A stretch of DNA of 64,000 bases from Euphorbia lathyris (lineage: Eukaryota > Streptophyta > Magnoliopsida > Malpighiales > Euphorbiaceae), in NCBI RefSeq assembly GCF_963576675.1, contig NC_088912.1, positions 57,188,395 to 57,252,394 on the forward strand. Reading direction: 5' to 3'. A model generated the notes under the pieces. It worked only from the letters and a program-made list of their open reading frames with translations, did no database searches and had not been told where the DNA came from. Made by a program: the position numbers and the translations under genes. Shown in pieces: positions 10,759 through 22,783 of the stretch; the first letter of the stretch is position 1, and every line of letters begins with the position of its first letter.

Positions 10759-13383
10759 GTAAAAGATACCACGGATGAGGTAAGTACTTCTAAACCTCAA
10801 GATTCATCTCCTCCAAAGCTTTTTGCGGATCCACTTGTTCAACCTTACAAAACAAAAATTCCATTTCCCCAAAGGTTGAACAAGGAGAAACAAGAAAAGC
10901 AATTCTCCAAATTTCTCGACATTTTCAAGAAATTACATATAAATATTCCGTTTGCGGAAGCCTTGGAAAATATGCCCATGTATGCTAAATTTTTAAAAGA
11001 TATACTTTCCAAAAAGAGAAAATTGGAGGATAATAAAACAGTGAAATTAACGGAAGGATGTTCGGCTATCCTACTCAATAAACTACCACCCAAATTGAAG
11101 GACCCGGGAAGTTTCTCTATCCCGTGTACTATCGGTGGTATGTATTTCGAAAGAGCTCTATGTGATCTTGGAGCAAGCATAAATCTCATGCCATTAAGTA
11201 TCTTTCGAAAATTGGGTTTAGGAGAGCCGAAACCCACTAAGGTTTCCTTACAATTAGCCGACCGTTCTCTTGCATACCCCAAAGGGTTTGTAGAAGATGT
11301 GTTGGTTAAAGTGGATAAATTCATCTTTCCGGCTGATTTTATTGTTCTTGATATGGAGGAGGATGATCGAGTCCCGATAATTTTGGGTCGTCCTTTTCTA
11401 GCAACCGGGAGAACACTTATAGATGTGCAACAAGGAAAATTAATTCTCCGGTTACAAGATGAGGAAGTGATTTTCAATGTTTTCAATTCTTTAAAATATC
11501 CTTCCAACAATATTGACCATTGTAACTTTCTTGATATAACAGACGAAGTTGTTAAAGATGTTTTTCAGAATGACATGTGTGAAGACCCATTGGAAAAAGT
11601 AATGTTAAATGGTCTCGGGTTAAATCAAGAGGAGGTCGTGATAGATCGAGAAATTGCCAATTTGACTTATGACCCCGAGGATTGCATGTGGATCCGTGAC
11701 CAATATGAGAAAATCATTCGAGGGGACAAACCGAGGCCCAAATCATCATTGGAAGAGCCACCCGAATTAGACCTTAAACCCTTACCATCTCATTTGAAAT
11801 ATGCATTTTTAAGTGAAAACTCAAACTTACCTGTTGTAATTTCTTCTTCTTTGACAGGTGAAATGGAAGAGAAATTGATTAATGTGCTCAAAGATCACAA
11901 GAAAGCCTTCGGATGGACATTGGCGGACATCAAAGGAATAAGTCCTTCTATTTGCACACACAAAATTTTCATGGAAGAACAAGTTAAACCGACGGCCCAA
12001 CCTCAAAGACACCTAAACCCAAGCATGAAGGAAGTGGTGAAAACTGAAATTCTAAAACTCCTTGATGCAGGTATCATCTATCCAATCTCGGATAGTAGTT
12101 GGGTAAGTCCGGTACAAGTCGTACCTAAAAAGGGAGGTATAACTGTTCAAGCTAATGAAAAAAATGAACTAATCCTGGTAAGAAAGGTAACCGGGTGGCG
12201 CATGTGTATTGATTACCGAAAATTGAATGATGCCACTCGGAAAGACCATTTTCCTTTACCTTTCATCGATCAAATGCTTGAAAGATTGTCGGGACATGCT
12301 TATATGTGTAATTTAGATGGCTATTCCGGATATATGCAAATCCCGGTTGCTCCAAGCGACCAAGAGAAAACAACTTTTACATGTCCATATGGAACTTTTG
12401 CCTATCTTAGAATGCCTTTTGGATTATGTAATGCCCCGGCTACCTTTCAAAGGTGCATGATGGCAATTTTTGATGACATGATTGAAAACTTCATGGAGGT
12501 TTTCATGAACGATTTTTCCGTGTTTGGAAAAACATTTGATAGTTGCTTGCATAATTTGGAACTAGTGCTTAAAAAATGTGAAGATACTAATTTGATTCTA
12601 AATTGGGAAAAATGTCAGTTTATGGTTAATGAATCGATTGTTCTAGGCCATAAAGTATCATGTCAAGGCATAGAAGTAGATCCGGCGAAGGTGGAGGTGA
12701 TTGCAAATTTGCCACCGCCTAATTCTGTTAAGGCTATCCGAAGCTTTCTAGGACATGTAGGATTCTATAGGCGTTTCATAAAAGATTTCTCGAAAATTTC
12801 AAAGCCATTGACCAAACTGTTGATGAAAGATGTTGAGTTCAACTTTTCTAAAGAATGCTTATCCGCCTTTGAACTATTGAAAGAAAAGTTAATTGATGCA
12901 CCAATAATGATTAGTCCTGAATGGAGTTTACCTTTTGAACTAATGTGTGACGCTAGCGATTTGGCAGTTGGAGCATGTTTGGGACAGCGAAAAGATAAGA
13001 ATTTTCAACCGATATACTTTGCTAGTAGGACGTTGAATGAAGCACAACAAAATTATACAACAACCGAAAAGGAGCTACTAGCAATTGTTTTCGCTTTTGA
13101 TAAATTTCGTTCTTATCTTGTGCTTTCAAAAGTTATCGTTTACACTGATCATTCCGCACTAAAATATCTCTTATCTAAACAGGATGCAAAACCGAGATTG
13201 ATCAGATGGGTTCTCCTACTCCAGGAATTTGATTTGGAGATACGAGACACGAAAGGGGTAGCTAATGTGGTTGCCGATCACCTTTCACGATTGGAGTTTG
13301 AACCACATAGAACCGACGTGCAAAGAGAGATCAAGGAGTTCTTTCCAGATGAATCGTTGTTTAGCGTATCAACACTACCATAG
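10759..13383 (+). pseudogene. pol: E1 pol: protease, reverse transcriptase and RNase H (RT active site altered)
   Basis: The frame runs on from gag with no frameshift; the first Met is at 10876. Numbering from that Met, the protease active site is DLGAS at residues 97-101. The RT contains CIDYRKLND, FPLPFIDQMLERL and MPFGLCNAPATFQRCM. The YxDD box reads FMND (543-546), with Asn545 (codon AAC, 12508-12510) in place of the first catalytic Asp. RNase H begins near residue 685 (MCDAS, Asp692) and includes YTTTEKELLAIVFA, YTDHSALKYLL and VVADHLSRLE. The Asn change should abolish polymerase activity. The frame stops at TAG 13381-13383, in the position of a Trp in related elements (LP*FADF). It is otherwise full length. 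Confidence 0.9.
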
Positions 13384-14673
13384 TTCGCCGATTTCGCAAA
13401 CTTTCAAGCAGGTAATATACTTCCTCACGGGCTCACATACCAACAAAGACGTAAGTTCTTCGCTGATGCAAAGCACTATCTATGGGATGAGCCTTTCCTT
13501 TTTAAGGTTTGTGGAGACAATGTGATTCGTAGGTGTATCCCAGAAGAAGAGGTAAAATCTATACTTGAGTTTTGTCACTCACGTGAACCCGGTGGCCACC
13601 ACGGTCCAAACCGCATGGCTGCCAAAGTCTTACAGTGTGGGTTTTATTGGCCTACGATCTTTAAAGATGCATTTGAGTTCGTAAAATCTTGCGATAAGTG
13701 TCAACGAACGGGTAACATATCACGTAGACACGAAATGCCCCTATCGAGTATATTGGTTTGTGAAATTTTTGATGTGTGGGGCATTGATTTTATGGGTCCT
13801 TTTCCGAATTCATTTGGTAACCAGTTTGTGCTTGTTGCAGTAGATTACGTATCAAAATGGGTAGAGGCGATTGCTTCACCTACTAATGATGCTTGGGTGG
13901 TTACGAAGTTCCTAAAGAAAAACATTTTCACTAGATTCGGAACACCCCGAGCGATCATTAGTGATGGTGGCACGCACTTTTGCAACAAGCAATTTGACCA
14001 ATTGTTGGCGAAATACGGAGTCACCCATCGGGTAACCACCCCGTATCATCCCCAAACAAGTGGTCAAGTTGAAATATCAAACCGGGAATTAAAGAGTATT
14101 TTAGAAAAAACGGTAAATTCATCCCGAAATGATTGGTCGATTAAGTTAGACGATGCTTTGTGGGCTTATAGGACGGCTTTTAAAACCCCTATAGGTGCCT
14201 CACCGTATCGTCTAGTTTTCGAAAAAGCATGCCATCTACCCGTAAAGCTAGAACACAAGTCGTTTTGGGCTCTCAAGTTTTTAAATTTTGATATGTGTTC
14301 TGCAGGAGAAAAACGTTTGATGCAGCTCAACGAACTCGATGAATTCCGTCTTTCGTCATATGAAAACGCGAGATTATATAAAGAACGGACAAAACGTTGG
14401 CATGACAAGCATATCATTCCGCGAACATTCAAACCGGGGGATAAAGTTCTTCTATACAACTCTCGGTTACGACTTTTTCCCGGTAAGCTAAAGTCGAGAT
14501 GGCACGGGCCGTATGAAGTAACCGAAACATCCCCTTCGGGAGTGGTCACGGTTCAACGAGAAGGTGTGGCACCATTCAAAGTAAACGGACAACGAGTGAA
14601 ACTATATGAGACCGGAGACACAAGCATGAACGATTCCGTCGTATACCTCAATGCCCCGACCACGAGCAACTAG
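13384..14673 (+). CDS. pol: E1 pol: integrase
   Basis: The same reading frame continues after the TAG at 13381; the first Met is at 13522. The zinc-binding HHCC module has His at 13576 and 13597-13602 and CDKC at 13690-13701. The catalytic triad is complete: Asp 13786 (GIDFMGPF), Asp 13963 (ISDGG) and Glu 14071 (SGQVEIS). The two last residues are 35 residues apart, as in DD35E integrases. The C-terminal part ([17 protein letters not shown]) is the usual beta-barrel DNA-binding tail, and no chromodomain is visible. It would insert element cDNA into the genome. As part of a polyprotein with an upstream stop it needs read-through, so expression from this copy is doubtful. Confidence 0.88.
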   Translation, partial: FADFANFQAGNILPHGLTYQQRRKFFADAKHYLWDEPFLFKVCGDNVIRRCIPEEEVKSILEFCHSREPGGHHGPNRMAAKVLQCGFYWPTIFKDAFEFVKSCDKCQRTGNISRRHEMPLSSILVCEIFDVWGIDFMGPFPNSFGNQFVLVAVDYVSKWVEAIASPTNDAWVVTKFLKKNIFTRFGTPRAIISDGGTHFCNKQFDQLLAKYGVTHRVTTPYHPQTSGQVEISNRELKSILEKTVNSSRNDWSIKLDDALWAYRTAFKTPIGASPYRLVFEKACHLPVKLEHKSFWALKFLNFDMCSAGEKRLMQLNELDEFRLSSYENARLYKERTKRWHDKHIIPRTFKPGDKVLLYNSRLRLFPGKLKSRWHGPYEVTETSPSGVVTVQREGVAPFKVNGQRVKLYETGDTSMNDSVVYLNAPTTSN

Positions 14674-16307
14674 CCACTCAATAACGTCGAGCTGATCGAC
14701 GTTAAACTTAGCGCTTGTCGGGAGGCAACCCGATATTTCTAACCTCTTTATCTCAACTTTCACTCTTACTTTTATAATATATATTTATTTCAATTTTATT
14801 TTCGTTTTATTTTTCATCTTAAAAAAAAAAAAAAAAAAGGCTACAGGTACACCTCGTCGAGGTGAACATCACATCGTCGAAGTGTAAAGTTCCAGAGACT
14901 TTGCAAGTCTCTGGAACTCCTCACCTCGACGAGGTGAACATCACCTCGTCGAAGTGTAAAGTTCCAGAGACTTTGCAAGTCTCTGGAACTCATCACCTCG
15001 ACGAGGTGCATCCCGACCTCGACGAGGTGCATCCCGACCACGACGAGGTTGGGATCAACCTCGACGAGGTGGGTGATTAGGAGGGCTTAATGCCCCACTT
15101 TTGTTCTCTTCCTTATTTCTAACTTCTTCTCTCTTATTTTGCAGCGCAGCCGTCCATCCCCCCATCCATCTCCGGCGACTTTTCCAGCGATAACCTCCAT
15201 TAATCATTTAATTTCTACCTCCGATCAACCCCACACACTATAATCCTCACAGTTGCCTTCGATAGGGAGTCCTTCTATCCTTTACTTTCTACTTTAGTGT
15301 TAGTTTTTATTTCGCATTTCGAGACTAAATGCTACACTAATGGGGGATGGGAGTAAAGGATAGAACGTTATTTTTATTTTCTCTTTTATTGTTATTTTCG
15401 TACTTTTGTTTCAGTCGTGTGACGTACCTCTAATTTTAATGTTGTTTTACACTTTATTTTTACTTTGGTGTTATTTTGCACCTTATTTTCACCACCTTTA
15501 TTTTTCTCTTTATTTTTACTATCTTTATTTAGCTTTTAAATAAATATTTTTGTTAAATAATTTTGAATAAAAACCCCACTCTAAAGTTTTGCTTTAATCG
15601 AACAAGAAAATCAAACAAAATTTTGTCTAGAATAAATGTTAAATTTTGATAGGATGAAACTTTATTTGAAAATCTTAAATTTTGTAAACGAATTTTGGAT
15701 TATTTTGAATACGTAAATTTTTTTTTGATTTCACTCAGTATTTAACAAATCGACATTTACATTTTGAGGAATAAAATTGAGTTAATTGGTACACATTACC
15801 TTTCCAAAGTGAGTTTTTGAGCCTAATTTAAAAAGCATTCACTAATGCTTCATTTTTTTTCTCACGAGTGTTCCATAATTACACGAAACTTGAGAATTTG
15901 CATCAAATACCGGTCAAAACCTCACGCGTCTAGCTCAAAACACGACATGATTAAGGCCTTCCTTGTTTTACCCCCACATTTCATACTCAAAATGATAGCC
16001 CACCTTAAACATATTTTCCGTCGTTCACCCCTTCGAGCCTAGACATTCCATTCATTTCACCACGTTACAAGCCGCATTTCCTTCATAAATACCATTTTTG
16101 TTCCCCCTAAATTTATGGGTAATTAGTAACCAATATGCTTGAGATGATGATTCACAATAAATACGAAATTCAGACAAACACTTCTACCGATATATAACGG
16201 TTATACCTCTCTATTTTCGTATATTTCATACTTTCTATATATATATACATATAAATAAAATTCATATTGATATTTATATATAAAGTCAAAAAAAAGAGAA
16301 AAAAAAA

Positions 16308-16338
<31 letters not shown>

Positions 16339-16845
16339 GTATCATATATATAAATAAAAATAAAAGAGAGATTTCGGTTACAAAATTTTGAATTTCTGAA
16401 AGAGAAAATCTCTCTTGAGAATCTATCAAATAATTACCCGTGAATTTATTTACCCACAAATTTCCTTTTCTCCATACCTTTACCCTCAACCAACGTTACA
16501 ACCCGTTAAAGACCTTTTGATCGTGTTTATAGTCAGTCGTGTTTGGTAAAGATTTGGATGACCATGCAAATTTTTAATAGTTAGTGTTTTTATCGGATTT
16601 GAGCGAAAATTTAATGCCCTAAACACTTGAGCGTAAGAGTGACTTCCATGCGAGGTGTTTAAATTGGTTCAATTTTATTCAACACAGTGAAAAATGTTTG
16701 TTTGGAAAATAAGGGTGTAAAAACAAATCATTTTATCCAAAGAAATAGTCCGAGATTTGAATATAGAATTTTTGTCCATTTTCGATTAAAATAATTCTTG
16801 TCTTTACGTTAACTTATTCGACGATAAAATTTGTTTTCAGCTTTT
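14674..16845 (+). other. E1 non-coding tail between integrase and 3' LTR
   Basis: No open frame is longer than about 70 codons, so the envelope-like gene seen in some Athila elements is absent. Just after the integrase stop is GCGCTTGTCGGGAGGCAACC, a conserved plant Gypsy motif with a short CGGG/CCCG stem. A poly-A run (about 14821-14838) and the CG-rich palindrome array (14850-15074) follow. TTATTTTGCAG near 15144 resembles a splice acceptor. The rest is AT-rich, with TA-rich low complexity around 16240-16350. Confidence 0.75.
14850..15074 (+). repeat. E1 array of CG-rich palindromes and a duplicated perfect hairpin
   Basis: CACCTCG-T-CGAGGTG and its CACCTCG-A-CGAGGTG partner recur, with variants, about eight times (for example 14850-14864, 14922-14936, 14994-15008). 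Between them a 29-nt perfect hairpin, arm GTTCCAGAGACT with loop TTGCA, occurs twice (14889-14917 and 14961-14989) inside a 72-bp direct repeat. The array could form strong RNA structure or cruciforms. No function is known to me. Confidence 0.9.
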
Positions 16846-16884
16846 CTTTGCTTGAGGACAAGCAAAGCTTAAGTTTGGGGGTGT
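16846..16884 (+). promoter_or_regulatory. E1 pre-LTR hairpin and polypurine tract
   Basis: A perfect 9-bp stem (CTTTGCTTG with loop AGGA, 16846-16867) is followed by AAGCTTAAGTTTGGGGGTG directly before the 3' LTR. TTTGCTTGAGGACAAGCAAA next to TTTGGGGGTG is a widely conserved signature of Athila-type plant elements. The G-rich part is the plus-strand primer. Confidence 0.85.
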
Positions 16885-18785
16885 TGTTATCGTCGTAATT
16901 TATAGCATTTTTAGTATTTAATTACTAGTTATTTTATACCATTTTAATAAATTTTAATGATGGTTTTTGTATTTTTTTTTCTTCATTTTATGTATCTAAG
17001 CCACTTTGTGTGTTTTCTAGGCACTTTCGCAAGGTTTTCGGTACAAATAACCAAGTCGGGGCTTAAGGCGGCAACTCGGGAGTAAAAAGGACAAGAAAAG
17101 AGGAACTTTAGTGACACCCAGCGTGCACTTCGTCGCGGATAGGTGCTGCAAGATAAGAGTCTAATTGTTCACACTAGGACAGATTTGACACATTTTCGTA
17201 TTTTCAACTTTTCTCCCTCATACGGACTCGGATTGAGGCGATTCAAAATGAGTTGGAAAGCTAAGAGAAAGATGAACAAATGTCTAATAATAATCATCTC
17301 CAAATTCGAAGTGAATCAGGCCCAGAAAATTAACCAAAGTTGATGAATATGTTGAAGCCTAAGATTCCTTTGACATTTCAACTCCTAAATTATTAAAATC
17401 TTCCCCCATGCTCTCTTAAATGCTAAATTCAGATGATAAGGAGTGGGAGGCCATAAGGATGACTTGTTCTTTGGAATTTTGTGTACCATTTTACTATAAA
17501 AGGAGGCTTTGGGTGCCATTTGAAGACACACCAAGCTTAGGCTTAATTCTTCCCTCTATAATGTTATTTTGTTGATTCTTATCTTTAAGAATCAGTTGTT
17601 TGTGTTGTTCTTATTGTTGTTAGAGTGTTGTTTGTGCAAAAGTTCATCTAATAAAAGTAAGTTTCAAGTTACCGAAGAAGTTCGTTCGGTAATCGTCACT
17701 ACGGTTTCTTCTAAACTTTAATCTCTTTTATTAATATGAACTCTATTATCTATCTTTCTAAAATGTGTTTTAATCTAATGATGGGCTAAACCCCTCTTAA
17801 CTAAGGCTAAAAGTGGATCTTAACCTTAATTATGTGGTAATTACGTTTAACCTATTTAAGTTATCTTTATCCTTTTGGAGAACTAACTTATGATTCTTAA
17901 TACTTGTAGGAGATGGGCCAACTCTCTACTTGGATATAATTAATCATTTATATTGACCGTGATTAAATTGATTAATCGAAATTCATAAGTTGGACCTAAT
18001 GATCATTTAGTGTGGCTTATTGGTTTTCCAAGGTTTTTCATAAATCTTATTACAAATCTTTAATTTATTACTTGAGCCGGACCAAGGGAAAGTAATAAAT
18101 CGAAGGTTTGGAAATAAGAAAACTTAATGCTTCTTTGGATTAATTACTTGAGCCGGACCAAGGAAAAGTAATTAATCGAAAGTTTAGAACTAATTACTTG
18201 AGCGGTTTTTCTAGAATCTTAAGTAATCACTTTAGCCGGACCAAGGTAAAGTAGGTTAAAAAGGTTTAGATTTAATCTTGTTACAAATCTTAGATTTATT
18301 ACTTAAGCCGGACCAAGGGAAAGTAATAAATCGAAGGTTTGGAAATAAGAAAACTTAATGCTTCTCTTGATTAATTACTTGAGCCGGACCAAGGGAAAGT
18401 AATTAGTCGAGAGTTTAGAACCGATCTCGAGAACTATTAGTTAATAAGAAAAATCGCCATCTTAAAAAGGATAAAACAACTTAAAAGAGGTTACGTGTTA
18501 TTACCAAGCAAAGAGGTTAAGTGAAGCTAGAAGCCTTAGTTTCTTTTATTATAAGTAATCTCTCACTTAATTTGTGTAATTTTTATTTCATTTCTTGCTT
18601 AAGTCTTAGCTTGGTTGTCCAACAAACTCTACATTTTGGTTGTTTAAATAATAGATAGTAAGCAAAGAGATTAGTACTTATAATCACCATCCTCGTGGGA
18701 ACGATACTCTACTTTCATTTTATTACTTGATACACGACTAAGGTACACTTGCCTTCACATTCACGTATACGTAAAACGTTCATCA
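16885..18785 (+). repeat. E1 3' LTR
   Basis: It has the same 1901-bp length as the 5' LTR, with about 11 visible substitutions and two single-base indels. The TATA box is at 17495-17502, and the GCCGGACCAAGG subrepeats are at about 18070-18420. It ends GTTCATCA and is followed by the target duplication GCACA. Confidence 0.93.
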
Positions 18786-18790
18786 GCACA

Positions 18791-19293
18791 CTAGATATGC
18801 TCAGGGTTTGCATTGATTTCGGAGATCAAAACAATGCATCCCCTAAAGATGTATACGTTATGCCTATTGCTAATATGCTTATTAATGATGTTTCTAGGAA
18901 TGACATTTTATCTTTCTTGGATGGTTTCTCTGGCTACAATCAAATCTTGATTGCAATAGCACACATAGCTAAGACCGCCTTCAGATGCCCAGGAGCTTTG
19001 GGGACTTTTGAGTGGCTGGTCATGCCGTTTGGTTTGAAAAATGCCGGAGCAACCTATCAAAGGGCTATGAATGCTATCTTTCATGATATGTTGGGAAAAT
19101 TCATGACAGTATACATCGACGATATTGTGGTGAAATCCAAGAGAGATGGTGATCATGTTGAGCATCTCAATAAAGGGTTCGTACGGATGAGAGAGCACAA
19201 GCTCAAGATGAACCCGCTGAAGTGTGCTTTTGGGGTCAGAGTTGGGAACTTCCTGTGTTTCTTAGTTCACTAGAGAGGAGTAGAAGTGGACAA
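18791..19293 (+). pseudogene. E0 reverse transcriptase, catalytic part
   Basis: This continues the RT interrupted by E1. It reads VCIDFGDQNNASPKDVYVMP, FLDGFSGYNQI, MPFGLKNAGATYQRAMNAIF and the catalytic box YIDDIVVKSK. About 50 bp present in E0' (near 30800-30850) are missing just after the junction. The frame stops at TAG (19271-19273), and the gene is then replaced by a Copia LTR fragment. Compared with E0' (31330-31515), about 170 bp of RT are deleted there. Confidence 0.85.
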
Positions 19294-20521
19294 CCATAAT
19301 CTAATTATAATTGTTTAGAAAATAAATTAATTCCTATATGTATTTAATACATAAATTCGCCCCCTCATATACTACTGGGCCTTAGTGGACTCAGTTGGGC
19401 TTCCGTCAATTAATTAACATATGTTTCTCTTTTGGGTTCCAAGTCTTATGTGTGACCCATTAGGTTCTTATTGCTTCTAGCCGTATACAACTATTAAATT
19501 AATTCGTCAGAATTATATTCAATCTTTGTATAACGGAATGAGTACGCGAACTGTGATTGGCAGATCCGAAACATTCCCCCAGAGCTATAAGAAGACATGT
19601 TGATTCTGTCGTTGACCTTTCCGTATTAGTTACAGTATAATTCGATCCTTCATCAACTACATCCTTGAACAGAATCTTATGACTATGGGCAATGTCAAGT
19701 CATATATAACGAGACGTTCGTTTTACTTGTACAGGCCGAGTTAACTCCAATTAGATAGGTTAAGTGAAATCTTCATTTCAAGTCTTAAGCTATCACCTTG
19801 CAAGGATTTAGAGTTAAGTCTTCCACAAGCGATCCTTGGACGTATCTCCCATTTTTATTAGGAGTGACAAATGCTCAATCCAATGTATAACTATCCTGCA
19901 ATTACTTCCTGCGATACCCAACGTCTGCCGTACACACCCTAGAGTCATCCCTGTTATGGATCGTGTTACAACAGAATCAAAGCATCACATTCCATAATCC
20001 AGAATCACTAATTAACATTCCTTTGAGTCTTAGGATTACTTATACCTATTAATACCAATGAGATGAACAGGTGACAAGGATAAATCTACCCATCCTGTTA
20101 TCTCAAGTCGGGTCCCCAATCCTAATGAACTCCATTCATTGGATCCACGTAACTGTCCAGATATCTGCATATCTGAAGCTTGTGAGATCAGCTCTCTGTC
20201 TCGACAGAAAACATTGTTATATGCAAGTCTCAACATTGTTATGTCAATCCCTATTCAAAACATATCACTTGACTTGGGGTGACTTTAAGTTTATTAGTTT
20301 ATTATAATGTTTCGTCTCACTTCATGCTTGTATGAACACTTTATAATCATTTTAAATAAACTTAGGGATTTCCTTTTATTAGACTTATTTAGTTCTTTAA
20401 AAGAGGTTTCTTTTATACAGTTATGAAACCATATCTTATTAAAACAAATGATATAAAGAACAATTCATTTCCATTAGGTTTATATCCTGGAACAATTGTC
20501 TATAGGACACTAAACCCAACA
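19294..20521 (-). repeat. Copia LTR fragment in E0, antisense, U5 end missing
   Basis: Read on the minus strand, it begins TGTTGGGTTTAGTGTCC at 20521 and follows the same course as the Copia LTRs at 53667-56354 and 49397-50178. It stops at the equivalent of about position 47830, so roughly the last 430 bp of the LTR are absent. E0 sequence is deleted at the same place, and no target duplication is visible. A deletion after insertion explains both. Confidence 0.8.
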
Positions 20522-20930
20522 AAAGCAAACACCAGGAGGCGTTTGATAAGATCAAGGAATACTTGACACACCCACTGGTGTTGGTGCCTCCATTGAAGGA
20601 AGTTCCATTGAAGTTGTATCTGTCCGCGACAGATAGATCCATTGGTTATCTGTTGGCCCAAAATAATCAAGCAGGCCACAAACAAGCGGTATATTATCTG
20701 AGCAGATGTTTGACGGACACTGAGAGAAGGTATACAACCGTGGAAAGGTAGTGCCTAGCCTTATACTTCGCTTGCTCCAAGCTAAGACACTACTTGATCC
20801 AGTTTAGAGTGTTTGTGATTTCTCCTACAAACTTACTAAAATTCATGCTATCCCAACCTTTGATTAGGGGAAGGATTGGCAAATGGGCCTTAGCTCTGGC
20901 GGAGTTTACTTTCTAGCAGAGCATCCCTCA
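20522..20930 (+). pseudogene. E0 RNase H (first), decayed
   Basis: The frame from 20563 reads VYYLSRCLTDTERRYTTVER, the usual Gypsy RNase H segment carrying the catalytic Glu. A TAG at 20749-20751 interrupts it, where E0' has a Met codon. Further pieces continue in other frames to AEFT. The end of the domain is deleted, and the frame enters FLAEHPSSMEKEEDV directly. Confidence 0.75.
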
Positions 20931-21411
20931 AGCATGGAGAAAGAAGAAGATGTAGATTTGCCAATTTGTGGAGTAAATAGAGTTCCTTGGGCTCTTAAGT
21001 TCGATGGATCCAGCATAGAAAGAGCTGCAAGAGCAGGTGTGGTAATCATATCTCCTTCCAATGTTAAAACTGCTTTGTCTTTTAACCTTGATTTTGAGTG
21101 CACTAACAATCTAGCCGAGTATGAGGCCTTGATAATTTGGTTTGGAGCTATTAAAAGATCTGGGAGCAAGAGAAGTTGTGATCATGGGTGACTCTCAATT
21201 AGTCCTGAAGCAAATCAGTGGAGAATTTAAATGCACTAGCTTATTTTTGGCTCCATATTACACCATGGCAAGACAGCTAGCAGATGATTTTGAGGATTTA
21301 TCTCTGGCTTACCTTCCGAGGAAGGAAAATTGGGAGGTGAACGACATGGCACAAATGGCCTCAGGTTTGAGGATTTCTAGAGAACTTACTCACCGGTTGA
21401 TCCTAGTATAG
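20931..21411 (+). pseudogene. E0 second, archaeal-type RNase H (aRNH)
   Basis: Two overlapping frames read LKFDGSSIERAARAGVVI, NNLAEYEALI and VVIMGDSQLVLKQISGEFK, then LPRKENWEVNDMAQMA. This is the extra RNase H domain with D, E and D positions that marks the Tat lineage of plant Gypsy elements. A frameshift near 21140-21170 separates the halves. Confidence 0.8.
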
Positions 21412-22783
21412 AAGAAAGGGCATCCATCCATCTTTCAGAGAGGAATTAAAATAGAAAGCTTCAACATTGATGCAGATATCATAAACGATTGGAGGGAGCC
21501 AATAAAGAAGTACTTGAAAGATCCAGCCCAGAGAGTTCCGTACGTGGTGAAGATCAGGGCTCAGCGCTACTTAATGTTAGAGGAAGAGATATACAAGAAA
21601 GGTGACGATGGATTATTGCTGAGGTGTTTGGGAATGCCATAGGCATTAAAGGTAATGAGCCAACCGCAAAAAGGCATCTATGGAGCCCATCAAACATGAA
21701 TCAAGATGCGATGGTTACTGAGAAGACATGGATATTTCTAGCCTTCTATTTTGAAAGATTGTGTCAACTATGCAAAGGGATGCAGTGCCAGAAACATGGT
21801 CCAATTTCAAGGGTTCCTGCTGACGATATGCACCCTGTGATAAAGCTATGGCCTTTTCGTGGATGGGCCATGGATCTCATTAGGAAGATTCATCCTTCTT
21901 CATCAAAAGGACATTCATTCATCCTAGTGGCTACTGATTATTTTACAAAGTGGGTAGAAGCAGTTCCCATGAGAAAAGTGGATCAAGAAGACATCATTCA
22001 CCCATCAAAGGTCACATCATACACAAATTTGGCATACCGGAAATACTAACCGTGGATCAACGTACCATCTTCACCGGGGTTTAAATGAGAGAATTTACTG
22101 AATAATATAAGATCCAAGTACTCAATTCTTCTCCATATTATCCTCCGGTGAACGGTCAAGCAGAGTCATCCAATAAGATCTTGATTGGAATCATAAAAAA
22201 GATGTTGACAGAGAATCCAAAGAACTGGCATGCAACTCTCTCAAAAATGTTATGGGCATACAGAACTTCCAAGAGAGAAGCAACTGGGGCCAGTCCTTTC
22301 TTGCTATCTTATGGGCATGAAGTTGTGTTGCCTATGGAGCTGATAGTTCAATCATGCAGAGTGGCCAGACAAGCACGACTAACCGTAGAAGGCTATACTG
22401 AGGCCATGTTGACAAAATTAGAAGATATGGAGCAAGCCAGACTTAGTGCTTTTAATAGAATGTTGATCCAGAAGAAGAATGTAGCCAGATCATACAACAG
22501 ACGAGTAAGAAGAAAAATCTTTGAGGTGGGAGATCTAGTGTGGAAATCAATTTTGCCATTGGGATCGAAAGAAAGGGAATTTGGCAAATGGTATCCAAAT
22601 TGGGAAGGCCCTTTTAAGATCCATGAGGTATTGAAGGGAAATACATATTGGTTAGCCAGTTTGAAAGGGGAGCCGAATAGAAGGGTCATAAATGGAAGAT
22701 ACTTAAAGAAGTTTTTCTCGACAATGTTGGAAAACTGCCAAAGGCTAAGTGGAGGAAACAGTTCCTCAAGAAGTTCCAGCTAA
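21412..22783 (+). pseudogene. E0 integrase, decayed
   Basis: Pieces in order are: RAQRYLMLEEEIYKKGDDGL (start of the integrase region); a degenerate zinc-finger segment; RGWAMDLIRKIHPSSSKGHS and LVATDYFTKWVEAVPM (catalytic core with first Asp); then, after frameshifts and a stop, NGQAESSNKILIGIIKKMLT (catalytic Glu) and WAYRTSKREATGASPFLLSY. The C-terminal piece (22148-22783) is the longest open part. The second Asp segment (VDQRTIFTG) lies near 22051-22080 in another frame. Confidence 0.82.

Larger units (their letters stand above)
7407..18785 (+). mobile_element. E1: near-complete Athila-type Ty3/Gypsy retrotransposon, 11,379 bp
   Basis: The element has two 1901-bp LTRs (7407-9307 and 16885-18785) starting TGTTATCG and ending GTTCATCA. 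It is flanked by a perfect 5-bp target duplication GCACA (7402-7406, 18786-18790). Internal order is tRNA-Asp primer site, gag, protease, RT, RNase H, integrase, a 2.2-kb non-coding tail, polypurine tract. This order, the primer site and the pre-LTR motif identify the Athila lineage. By eye the LTRs differ by about 11 substitutions and 2 indels, so insertion is recent. It sits inside the RT gene of E0. No envelope-like ORF is present. Confidence 0.95.

Noticed and set aside
10845..11510. 221-residue open frame on the minus strand opposite E1 pol
   Set aside because: It is a mirror frame of the conserved protease region with no recognisable domain; the plus strand explains the sequence.
14862..15080. 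Small repeat protein encoded by the palindrome array
   Set aside because: The frame (repeats of HLDEV) is a by-product of the DNA palindromes on both strands; there is no start context and no downstream coding.
14674..16884. Envelope-like gene of E1
   Set aside because: No frame over about 70 codons and no membrane segment was found in the 2.2-kb tail.
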